Of a stretch of 64,000 nucleotides of DNA, positions 26,998-35,177 are shown piece by piece. The notes beneath the pieces are model-generated. The model saw nothing but the letters and a program-made list of their open reading frames with translations, searched no databases and had not been told where the DNA came from. Source of the stretch: UBA868 sp016776875. GTDB lineage: Bacteria; Pseudomonadota; Gammaproteobacteria; Arenicellales; UBA868. Both the position numbers and the translations under genes were made by a program. The DNA is taken from contig CP179198.1 in the NCBI GenBank assembly GCA_051201585.1, forward strand, positions 124,001 to 188,000. Direction: 5' to 3'. How positions within the stretch are numbered: position 1 is the first letter of the stretch; every line of letters starts with the position of its first letter.

Positions 26998-28515
26998 TTA
27001 TTTTTTCGTTGGTGCACAAAGCGATTCAAGCGCGCGCTGGATCTCCACCATCGCAAGCGTATCCTGCTCGCAATAATCCAGCAGCTGCTGCCGGTAGTCA
27101 TCCGCTTCGCGATCGGTATAAGCGCCATGCGCGATCGCCGCAAATACCCGCGAGGCCTCACCCCCTTCAGCCACTCCCTCAAGATTGGCATAGCTCATCG
27201 AGGGCACTAGCGCCGGTAATACGTTTTTAATCGAATACGTGCCGGCGTTTAATGACCGTTTGGTAATAAACCCGGGATGACAAACATGATCCCGCACCAG
27301 CGGCAGTAGATCCACCACGTTTTCCATGATCGCGCCGATGCCGTCTGCCAGATCGCGAAACATCTGCCGAAGCGCATCAAGCACGCCAAGCTCAAAGCTT
27401 TGGTTATAGACCACCACCGGAATATCCGTGCGATCCATCGCCTTGATCAGCTCTTCCGCAAACTCGCGTCCCGGGTGGCGGTCGCCTTCGGCCAGATAGG
27501 CGGTGTGCGAGAGCGCGCCGTCATCGTTCATGTAATGCACCGAGAACTGAAACGGCACCGTTTCATAAGGACGGGTGTCGACATAGATCGGGATTCCGGG
27601 GGCCGTGGTTTCAAAATCCATGTAATACGCCGGCGGCCCAAAACGCAAAATGGCGTCTTTGAGGTCATCCGAGACCCAAATCTCGCCCGAGGCAATGCAA
27701 TCAAGCGCAATCGCCTGCTTTTCAGGCAGCTGGAAATCCTCAGGGATATCCGGGATCGACTCGATGCCTTGTGAATGAAGGGCGGCTAACCGGTTTGAAT
27801 GAATGCGATACAAAAGCCCCGCCCAGTCGTCAGGTTTTGCCGCCATGCAGTGATCAAAATAATCACAGCGCCAGGGTCTTGAGCAAAGCGCTTTGGTGGC
27901 ATAGACCTCGGGCGCGTTCGGCGCGTCTAACACCTCAAACATTTCGGCGACTCGCCCGCCCACTTCAGAAAGGCGATCAGTCGCCTGGAGTGTCAGATCC
28001 CGCCGGATGAGCATTTCGGGCCAGGCAATTCCGTCCTCTTCAAGACGATAAGCATTGTTAACATGAATCAACTCAACCGAGGTGATATCAACGCCTGCGC
28101 CTTTCAGCACATAAAGCTGAACCGCCACATCATCAACATGACCTTTTTCCTCGCTTGCCGAGGTGGATGATTTAACCTCACGAAGCCCCCAGCCCTGATC
28201 CAGTCGCTCCAGCACGTCGACCCGAATCCGGATTTTTTCAAACTCGAATGCCGCCTCAAAGATCGCAGGCGTATCGGCATCCATCAGCTCGCGGGTGCGC
28301 GCGATCGCGGCGTCGTGCTCGTAGGGTTTTTCGCTGACTTCAACCCCGTCCGGAAAAAGCGCCCAGGCGCCAACACCGATCCGGTTACCCGTATCCAGCA
28401 CCGAAAAGGGCAGAGCTTCCTCATACGGCAGGCGCTGATGCCAGCCCAGCCAGAGCTTTTTTTCACAGCGCAGGCCGTCGATATAGCGGGATTTGGTGAG
28501 GTAGGGGGCTTTCAT
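26998..28515 (-). CDS. DUF2779 protein: predicted PD-(D/E)XK plus DnaQ-like double nuclease
   Basis: This 505-residue protein has two nuclease-like regions. The N-terminal half has LTKSRYIDGLRCEKKLWL (RecB/Cas4-like start) and an acidic-LREVKSS motif (RVDVLER...LREVKSST) consistent with PD-(D/E)XK. The C-terminal DUF2779 half has DFETTAPG, VVYNQSFELGVL and DYCEQDTLAMVEI, the three acidic motifs expected of a DEDD 3'-5' exonuclease. Function is not established. It sits at the edge of the restriction-type island, divergent from the DNA methyltransferase. Confidence 0.8.
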   Translation of the reverse strand: MKAPYLTKSRYIDGLRCEKKLWLGWHQRLPYEEALPFSVLDTGNRIGVGAWALFPDGVEVSEKPYEHDAAIARTRELMDADTPAIFEAAFEFEKIRIRVDVLERLDQGWGLREVKSSTSASEEKGHVDDVAVQLYVLKGAGVDITSVELIHVNNAYRLEEDGIAWPEMLIRRDLTLQATDRLSEVGGRVAEMFEVLDAPNAPEVYATKALCSRPWRCDYFDHCMAAKPDDWAGLLYRIHSNRLAALHSQGIESIPDIPEDFQLPEKQAIALDCIASGEIWVSDDLKDAILRFGPPAYYMDFETTAPGIPIYVDTRPYETVPFQFSVHYMNDDGALSHTAYLAEGDRHPGREFAEELIKAMDRTDIPVVVYNQSFELGVLDALRQMFRDLADGIGAIMENVVDLLPLVRDHVCHPGFITKRSLNAGTYSIKNVLPALVPSMSYANLEGVAEGGEASRVFAAIAHGAYTDREADDYRQQLLDYCEQDTLAMVEIQRALESLCAPTKK

Positions 28516-28696
28516 TTAGCAGAAGTAGATCATTCGAGGGGCTCACGATAAGAGCCTTTCGAGAAGTATCATACGCTGTAAGAGAATTATTGAATAATAA
28601 TGATGGAATGTTCGTAAACACTGTTAACCTTTTTACAGTTTTTAATCACAAAGAGTTGCAAACTACTCGTTAGTTAATTTTCTTTCTCGAGATTCT

Positions 28697-30097
28697 ATGG
28701 ATTTTAAATTTATTGATCTTTTCGCAGGGATCGGCGGTTTTCACAAGGCGCTAGAAGAATTAGGTGGAGAGTGTGTTTTAGCGTGCGAGTGGGATCACTC
28801 CTGCAGGACGGTATACCAGGATGCATTTCCTGGAGATTACGAGTTCCCGGAGAATATCCGCACACTCACTCGCAACGACGTAGAGGATGAGGATTCAGGT
28901 TTTCATGCGAACACAATCAGAAAAAAAGTCCCCAAACACGATGTCCTTTGTGCAGGCTTTCCCTGTCAGCCATTTTCTAAGTCTGGGCACCAGGAAGGTT
29001 TACGAGACAAGACTAGGGGAACTCTCTTTTTCGACATAATGGAGATCGTGCGGGCTCGAAAGCCGAAAATCATTATGCTTGAAAATGTCCGTAATCTTGC
29101 GGGACCACGTCATGCTGACACCTGGACGACAATTATTGATTCGATCCGGGCTGCTGGGTATGCAGTCAGAAGCGAGCCTTTAATCTTTAGCCCTCATAGG
29201 CTTGCGGCTGAGGATGGCGGCGCCCCACAAGTAAGGGAGAGAGTATTTATATTAGCCATTCGTCGCCGAGGGATACCGGCAGCAAAGGAGATCTACTCAG
29301 ACCCCTATTTTTCACCGACAACGATCTGGAACCCTGACGATTGGCGAATTGCCGATTATTTGATTCCAGATAGTCGGATCAAAAAGGTTAAAAAATATCG
29401 GCTGACCGATGACGAACTCATGTGGTTAGAGGCTTGGAACTATCTTGTCGAGGAAATTCCGCAAGATACTCTGCCTGGATTCCCTATTTGGGCAGATTGT
29501 TTTGTCAGCACTCCCCATCTAACCGAATCAATGCCGTCGTGGGAACAGGACTTCAGAATAAAAAATTCTAATTTCTATAACAAAAATAAAGCCTTTTTAG
29601 ATGATTGGTTAAAAATGAGATGGGGTAAGAATCAAAAGCGTGTATTCGACTTCCCACCATCAAGGCAAAAGTTCGAGTGGCAAGCTAGGAAGCAGCATCC
29701 CACTAGACAAGGTCGAACCATTAAGGACCTCGTACTCCAGATGCGCCCAAGCGGAATCAGAGTAAAGCCTGCGACGTATCTACCGGCATTGGTCGCTATC
29801 ACACAAACCTCAATCGTCGGGCCAGACGTCAGAAAAGGCTTGAAGACCTATCGCAAATTAACACCCCGGGAGGCTGCGCGTTTACAGGGTATGGAGGGAG
29901 ATATTTTTGAAGGTATCGATGATAAAGAGGCTTACAAGCAGTTAGGTAACGCGGTTAATGCAGGAGTCGTAAAGTATTTGGCAGAAATTCTTCTGCGGAT
30001 CAAGGACATGCCGAAAACAAACAAGACCTACTCGAAGAAAATACCGATGACCCAGGAAAACATCGCTCTCGAGCCGTTAAATCAAAAAGTGTTTTAA
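28697..30097 (+). CDS. DNA (cytosine-5) methyltransferase
   Basis: This 466-residue C5 methyltransferase has the AdoMet motif FIDLFAGIGGF (about 5-15), catalytic PCQPFS with Cys90, motif VI MLENVRNL (about 135), QVRERVF-type motif VIII (PQVRERVFIL), a long target-recognition region, and the C-terminal LTPREAARLQG...QLGNAVNAGV. It methylates cytosine in an unknown sequence. It converges on the broken PD-(D/E)XK nuclease gene with a 5-bp gap, the arrangement of a type II restriction-modification pair. Confidence 0.95.
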   Translation: MDFKFIDLFAGIGGFHKALEELGGECVLACEWDHSCRTVYQDAFPGDYEFPENIRTLTRNDVEDEDSGFHANTIRKKVPKHDVLCAGFPCQPFSKSGHQEGLRDKTRGTLFFDIMEIVRARKPKIIMLENVRNLAGPRHADTWTTIIDSIRAAGYAVRSEPLIFSPHRLAAEDGGAPQVRERVFILAIRRRGIPAAKEIYSDPYFSPTTIWNPDDWRIADYLIPDSRIKKVKKYRLTDDELMWLEAWNYLVEEIPQDTLPGFPIWADCFVSTPHLTESMPSWEQDFRIKNSNFYNKNKAFLDDWLKMRWGKNQKRVFDFPPSRQKFEWQARKQHPTRQGRTIKDLVLQMRPSGIRVKPATYLPALVAITQTSIVGPDVRKGLKTYRKLTPREAARLQGMEGDIFEGIDDKEAYKQLGNAVNAGVVKYLAEILLRIKDMPKTNKTYSKKIPMTQENIALEPLNQKVF

Positions 30098-30102
30098 AAC
30101 TC

Positions 30103-30720
30103 CTATTTCACGCGTTCTTCAACATCCATGATGCAACCACGCAAAATTTCGTAGATTGTCTCCTTAATCGAATAATTCGGCATTTCCTGAATCTTATAAT
30201 GGTCGGCGCATGCAATAAGTGATAATTTGGACATTTTAAGAGCGTTAGTAATCAGTTTAATTTGATCGTCGGTAGCTGTAATTTGTCCGTTGACAACATC
30301 CTAAGAAACTAAGAATGCACCACGGCGATCGGCGAGGAGCAAATAATCAAAGGTCCTAGCAAGAGAACGACTTCGGCCCCCTCCTCGGGTGTTCGAGAGT
30401 TGAACCTCCGTCACAGCATCTCGTAAACCGCCAGTGCCTTCAAGCCGCCAGAAAAAATTTTTTTCGGTTTTCATCTCTATTTTAATTGGCGGGCCGTTCT
30501 CCTGGCCAAGTTCGTGGTCCCATCCTTGCTCATCGGCCCATCTTAACTCCGGAGGACCGAATACATCGATCGCCATTTCGAAGAGGTCACTCTTGAAGAA
30601 TCGGAGTTTCCTCGAATTGAGGTCGTCACCGATCGCGTGCACAAGAGTGAAATAAGCCTTCCAGTTGACCTCTTTTCGGAGTAGTAAAGCGAGTTCTTCC
30701 GTAGATTTATTCGGTGACAT
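30103..30720 (-). pseudogene. Predicted PD-(D/E)XK restriction endonuclease with an in-frame amber codon
   Basis: The ATG at 30720 opens 139 codons, then TAG at 30301-30303. The same frame continues another 65 codons (DVVNGQITATDDQIKLI... to VEERVK) to a TAG at 30103-30105. The first part has a catalytic-looking pattern: Asp68 in GWDHEL and Glu82/Lys84 in IEMKTEK (D-x13-ExK). The sequence LLLADRRGAFLVS followed by stop then DVV suggests a TGG (Trp) to TAG change. The whole protein would be 205 residues and was probably the endonuclease partner of the facing methyltransferase. Whether the 139-residue form works is unknown. Confidence 0.75.
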
Positions 30721-30813
30721 CGGTCGCGCCCTCCATAGATTAAACAGAACTGTTTAATAGAATTTAGATGCTATAGAACTGGAATAAAGCAATCACTTTG
30801 ACTGTTAAATTAT

Positions 30814-31119
30814 CTAGACTGCGGTGAAAAACTGAACCGCTTTCAGAACTGCAGCTAATCCCTTTCTTGTCACCGTGCCACCTCTCGATTCGTGGGTCGG
30901 TAGCCATCGATCTCCGGCCGCCTCAACGATTTCCTTGGCTAAATCTGGTTTCTGTAGACTGGAATCGATCCCAAGACCTAACTCTTCATTCACTCGGATA
31001 AATATCTCTTTCGGCTCTGTTGAGCCGGTGGACATGGCCGGCGCTGGAACAACACCAATTAGTTCAGCAATTGCTTCAACCATTTGCGTTTTGGTCACTG
31101 CCCTAACCTTTTCAGTCAT
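30814..31119 (-). CDS. Small protein of the Z1/ParB operon
   Basis: This 101-residue soluble protein has an N-terminal helical segment (TKTQMVEAIAELIGV), a middle with FIRVNEELGLGI and a C-terminal GGTVTRKGLAAVLKAVQFF. I recognise no family. The ATG at 31119 overlaps the end of the Mrr-like nuclease gene by 8 bp, so the two are translationally coupled. It may be a partner of that nuclease. Confidence 0.75.
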   Translation of the reverse strand: MTEKVRAVTKTQMVEAIAELIGVVPAPAMSTGSTEPKEIFIRVNEELGLGIDSSLQKPDLAKEIVEAAGDRWLPTHESRGGTVTRKGLAAVLKAVQFFTAV

Positions 31120-31969
31120 CAAGGACCAACCCAGCCCTTACGTGCCGTATCAAGTCAGTACATCTCTCAAAATAACTCTTTTCCTCTGACAATATTTCGG
31201 GTAGTAACGAGGCAATCCTAATTCGATCTAGTAGAAGTGCCCGACTATTTATCCGGGTCCACTGCTCTTTGTCTAAGCCGGTCCAAGGGACCGCCAAGAC
31301 GACCGTTGGCTCGACATCCATGCTCAACCAACCTGACCAGATGCGGAGATCAATATCATCGGCCTTGTGATCGTATTCTTTTTCGATCGTGACTTGCCCC
31401 AATAGAATAGGGAATCCACTTTTGTTATCTGCGAATGGACGCCAAACGACAACATCAACACCACCATCTTTCATTCGGGGTGGTCGATATGAAGTGCCGA
31501 CTTTTATGTTCATCTTTTCAGCCAACCAAGAGATGGCATCATTGAATTCTCGCGGTCGCCCAATCGAAGAGGGCCAGCCAAAGCGCAGTCCCTGGGCTCC
31601 TTCTCCAAAAATCTTAATCATTGCATCGCAAGCAATCTCTTCGAACAGTTCGGGAATACCTCGAGGTCGGTCTAGATCTGGTCTGCACCATTCATCAGTG
31701 AGAGCGGCGGCTAAACATGAAAGAGCGGTATAGGGGGTCCTTTCAAAATTCGCTTTTACCTCTACTCCCAGGTTGTGAATCTTGAAGGGGTATCTCTCCT
31801 TAAGGATTTTTGAGCGCTGATTCAGATTGCGAACAACAAAGGAGGCGTCATGCGAATTAAGCCCAAACTTCTTTGTTACCGCGCTTTCGATCGCTGATAT
31901 TGGAAGTGTTGTTTTTCCTGTGCAAACAAGAAATGCTTCTACCCAATCCGCGATCTTTTCGTTCGACAT
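31112..31969 (-). CDS. Mrr-like PD-(D/E)XK nuclease-type protein
   Basis: This 285-residue protein has an N-terminal winged-helix-like segment (about 20-60). The central region contains Glu108/Glu111, DGGVDVVVW (Asp168, Asp172) and LLGQVTIEKEYDHK (Gln192). The DGGxD...GQ pattern resembles Mrr-type nucleases that use QxK in place of ExK, though the expected Lys after Gln is not in the canonical spot. I therefore infer a nuclease fold but not proven activity. It lies 11 bp after the ParB-domain gene and overlaps the small downstream gene. Confidence 0.65.
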   Translation of the reverse strand: MSNEKIADWVEAFLVCTGKTTLPISAIESAVTKKFGLNSHDASFVVRNLNQRSKILKERYPFKIHNLGVEVKANFERTPYTALSCLAAALTDEWCRPDLDRPRGIPELFEEIACDAMIKIFGEGAQGLRFGWPSSIGRPREFNDAISWLAEKMNIKVGTSYRPPRMKDGGVDVVVWRPFADNKSGFPILLGQVTIEKEYDHKADDIDLRIWSGWLSMDVEPTVVLAVPWTGLDKEQWTRINSRALLLDRIRIASLLPEILSEEKSYFERCTDLIRHVRAGLVLDD

Positions 31970-31980
31970 TTTGACGCTAG

Positions 31981-33078
31981 TTAATCTGATTCAACATTCT
32001 TCAAATCTTCTAAGTGACTCTCTAGATCATCCAGCAACTCGACGACATCTGAATTACTGGAGTGTTCGCCCATATCCTCTCCCGCTGCATTCATTGCGTT
32101 CCTTGCGGCAGTTAGTCGTTTCAATAAACGACCTAAGGTATCTAACTCCGCTTCGTCGATCTGCTGTTTTGCACGCTCAAGAGACTCGCCCCTCCTTACT
32201 GCAGCCAAGCCGATTGGGTTTCCGATCACATTGGCCAGCATACTTATCTGACGAGAATCTGAAATCACGGGATCAATGCCACGATCCGGGTCTCCGAAAA
32301 TCCAAGTCAAAAGCTCCGTGAGTGCGGTTTCATTTTCCGGAGGGATGGGGCTCTCCCCGGGTTTTGTTTGCGACCCTGATGGGGCTGCGACGTGGGACCT
32401 TAACTTCGTGTTCGACATGGCGACAGTCAGAAGCGAGAAAGCGCTTTCCATCGGGCCCGTATCAAATCCTATCTGCTTTGCCTGTTTTGCGATCGCCTGA
32501 TCCCGATATAGGTTGCCGATCTTTCCTGCACTAAGGCCTCCTATGTTGATCTCTTTAAATGACTGGCCCTCTGTATCAACAAGTCGTGCAACATAACGGG
32601 CCTGGGCTAGAGGCTCCCAGGCAAGAATCCCGGTGATATGCCGGTATCCAATTACGGGGACGACGTCTGTACGGCTATTAGCAACCTGGACTGGGATCTC
32701 AGTTGCCATGCTGACCCTACCCTTCGCTGCCAGCTCTTCCCAATCGTCCGGTTCCTGAAAGGAGCGCCTGAATTTCTCGTTATCCTGGGCGATCCCGAGA
32801 AGTGCTGTGAGACGGCGATTTCCTTCAACCACAATGTAGGCATCCTCCTCTTTTGGGCTAGGGATCACGATCAGTGGTTCGGAGCCAAAAAAACCTTGGT
32901 CTGCTATTGACTCTGCGATTGGAAATGCCTCATACCCCATGTTTAGGTCAACGGCGAGTTCCGATTGGGTATGCCCTTGCATTTGCTCGGGCAATCTCGG
33001 GTTCTCCGGGTCGAGTCTTAGTTTCTCGAGCGGAATACTTCTTGGCTTGAATGTGACGAACGGATCATTATTCGACAT
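31981..33078 (-). CDS. ParB/Srx-domain protein in a defence-type operon
   Basis: This 365-residue protein has an N-terminal ParB-like domain: IPLEKLRLDPENPRLPEQ (about 11-28), a FFGSEPLIVI-type segment and VVEGNRRLTALLGI (about 79-92). No ParA and no parS-like cluster is nearby, so it is not a normal partition protein. A longer reading from 33111 exists. However, AAAAGGAGGG at 33085-33094, six bases before ATG 33078, fixes the start and leaves an 11-bp overlap with the Z1 gene. ParB/Srx domains can bind or hydrolyse nucleotides (CTP or ATP); the role here is unknown. Confidence 0.85.
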   Translation of the reverse strand: MSNNDPFVTFKPRSIPLEKLRLDPENPRLPEQMQGHTQSELAVDLNMGYEAFPIAESIADQGFFGSEPLIVIPSPKEEDAYIVVEGNRRLTALLGIAQDNEKFRRSFQEPDDWEELAAKGRVSMATEIPVQVANSRTDVVPVIGYRHITGILAWEPLAQARYVARLVDTEGQSFKEINIGGLSAGKIGNLYRDQAIAKQAKQIGFDTGPMESAFSLLTVAMSNTKLRSHVAAPSGSQTKPGESPIPPENETALTELLTWIFGDPDRGIDPVISDSRQISMLANVIGNPIGLAAVRRGESLERAKQQIDEAELDTLGRLLKRLTAARNAMNAAGEDMGEHSSNSDVVELLDDLESHLEDLKNVESD

Positions 33079-35173
33079 CAATGGCCCTCCTTTTGAAAGT
33101 TTCGAGCCCACCTAAATAAAGGGCTAACGTATAGAGCGGCTTGGTTTGATTATCCCGGGCACTCACAAAGTGCACTTGCAAAGCAATATTGACGTTCTCT
33201 ATGTCTTCTGAGAAGTTTCGCGGTACCTCAAGATCACCAGGATAAAACTCCCCGTTAGGTTGGGGCGCGTTATCTCGGCCCTGGAAAAGATTTACAAATC
33301 CGAGTTCATCCCACTTTCTCAGTCGAGGCTGTCCGTCTTGCTGCGCCATTAACACTATCAGAACTTCACGTGATTGATCTGCGTATCGGTCAAGAACCTC
33401 TTGAATATCCTTCTGATGCCACCCTGGGCTGGTTAACGGATAACGCCATCGCTCGATAACATTTTGCCGCATCTCTTCCAGCGTCATAACCAGGGTGGGA
33501 TGACTTAATCTACTGTAATCTACTCTTGGAGCCTCGGCAAGCCCCAACCCTTCGATTAACTTTTTGTTGTGTCGGATATCTTTTGAGTCTAACGACGGAT
33601 GTCGGAGACTATGCCAGCCCGATTTAGATTTCCGAAAATTCTTGAGTCCGGTCAATACCGCCTCGCGGGTTGGCCTAGTCCGTTTCGGCAGCAATAAACC
33701 AATCTCTCTGCCCCACTCAGTAACGGTCTTTCCTGCATCTAAATGATCTCTAAGTTTTGCTCGCAGATCGTACTCGGTGAACACAACATCGCGTAGCACC
33801 TCTAGTGTTCGTTGTGTCGCAAAGAATTGACAGTACGGCAAGAAGTCGCTGCGATACCCAAATGCACGAGCCCGTTGCTCCAGAGTGTCTACTTGAGCGC
33901 TCGGTGGGCGATTCATATAGGTTACCGTGAGTCCCTCGACTGTGAATCCACGATCTAGTTTGTTGCCTCCCACCAAAAGATGAATGGGCGTGATATGCCA
34001 GTCAACTTTCTTTAACTCGCTCTCACTGTTGATCAGCCAGCATTTGCACTCATTCAGGACTAACTCTAATTTCTCGTAGAACTTGGTGTCATCTAAAGGT
34101 GTAATACCATTTTCCGTAAGAAGTTCTCGTTCTTGATTAATCTGAGCCAGAAACTCATCATCAATTTGGGCTGCGGCTAATTTGTCACGCCAATCGTTAA
34201 TTACTCTTTCGATCAAATAGTGGTATCGACCCTGAATATCCTTCCTCTGGGTTGAGTGGACCAGCATGCTAATCGGGGGAGCATTAACATCTTTCGTCAT
34301 CAACGTGGCGGCGCCGGTAAAAAACGTTATCAACGCAGTCTTCAAACTATCCGGAAGCTGGGTTGGCAATTTTTTTGGTGTTTGCTCATCACGCAGGTTA
34401 ATTTTTCGAATCGTCTTATCCGCATGGTCAACAAAGAACTCCTTTCCTCCTGTATACCCTGGGCCAGGATGCAGAAACTCGACGAAATTAGGCAACAGGG
34501 GGTCATCCTCTTCAAGCAACAGCGGACCGTAAGGAGTTGCTGTGAATTGCACAAACAAGTGATTCGGCTGCTTGCTGCGTAGTTCGTTAATTGCATCAAA
34601 TGTTCGACTTGCAGAGTCCCTTTGGGCTTCAGTATTTAGAGATGCCTGGTCTGCTTCGTCATCAATAATTAAAGTCGGCAGATGAGCTAAATCTGAGGCC
34701 TCCAAACAGCCCGCTAATGCTTTAATACGTCCATGATGCTTGAGGACGGGCAGAAATAGAACTCGGCCCCTACGAGCCCAGTCCGCTATTTCGTCCGCTT
34801 TCTTGATTCCTTTCGGATTAATGACCTCTATCCATCGGTAATCCTTTCTGTCGTCAAGATCAAGCGCCTCATGAAGCCGCACTAAATTCTGGTCGAGTAG
34901 AATGTTTTTGGTCCCCAAAAGCGCAATTACAACTTGATAACCCTGGTCAGCCGCTGCAGCGATGAGCGTAGTAATTACCGTTGTCTTTCCTGATTGAACA
35001 TACCCAAGAGCCAAACCAGTTTTTCCTGCACTCTCTGGGTTCTCTACCGGGCCCTCATTAAGAATACTGTCAGTAGACCCCCAGATGATTTTCCTGGTGC
35101 CTGTGTCTATCGTTTTTGCCAAAAAGTTGTCTACCCGATCTCGGTCTGATAGATGTTCTTGTTGATCACTCAT
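33068..35173 (-). CDS. Z1-domain ATPase/helicase-like protein
   Basis: This 701-residue protein has Walker A GYVQSGKTT (about 57-65) and Walker B IIDDEADQASLN. A Z1-type region follows, with FVQFTATPYGPLL, HLLVGGNKLDRGFTVEGLTV and NRPPSAQVDTLEQRARAFGYR resembling superfamily 2 motifs IV-VI. Z1 proteins are known from restriction-like operons with C5 methylases and MORC-type ATPases. ATG 35173 was chosen over 35200 because GAGAGGA lies nine bases upstream and it starts just after the preceding stop. No GHKL/MORC ATPase gene is present here. Confidence 0.9.
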   Translation of the reverse strand: MSDQQEHLSDRDRVDNFLAKTIDTGTRKIIWGSTDSILNEGPVENPESAGKTGLALGYVQSGKTTVITTLIAAAADQGYQVVIALLGTKNILLDQNLVRLHEALDLDDRKDYRWIEVINPKGIKKADEIADWARRGRVLFLPVLKHHGRIKALAGCLEASDLAHLPTLIIDDEADQASLNTEAQRDSASRTFDAINELRSKQPNHLFVQFTATPYGPLLLEEDDPLLPNFVEFLHPGPGYTGGKEFFVDHADKTIRKINLRDEQTPKKLPTQLPDSLKTALITFFTGAATLMTKDVNAPPISMLVHSTQRKDIQGRYHYLIERVINDWRDKLAAAQIDDEFLAQINQERELLTENGITPLDDTKFYEKLELVLNECKCWLINSESELKKVDWHITPIHLLVGGNKLDRGFTVEGLTVTYMNRPPSAQVDTLEQRARAFGYRSDFLPYCQFFATQRTLEVLRDVVFTEYDLRAKLRDHLDAGKTVTEWGREIGLLLPKRTRPTREAVLTGLKNFRKSKSGWHSLRHPSLDSKDIRHNKKLIEGLGLAEAPRVDYSRLSHPTLVMTLEEMRQNVIERWRYPLTSPGWHQKDIQEVLDRYADQSREVLIVLMAQQDGQPRLRKWDELGFVNLFQGRDNAPQPNGEFYPGDLEVPRNFSEDIENVNIALQVHFVSARDNQTKPLYTLALYLGGLETFKRRAIDVE

Positions 35174-35177
35174 AAGA

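Noticed and set aside
31981..33078. Chromosome partition ParB
   Set aside because: No parA, no parS-like repeats, and the gene is embedded in a nuclease/ATPase operon.
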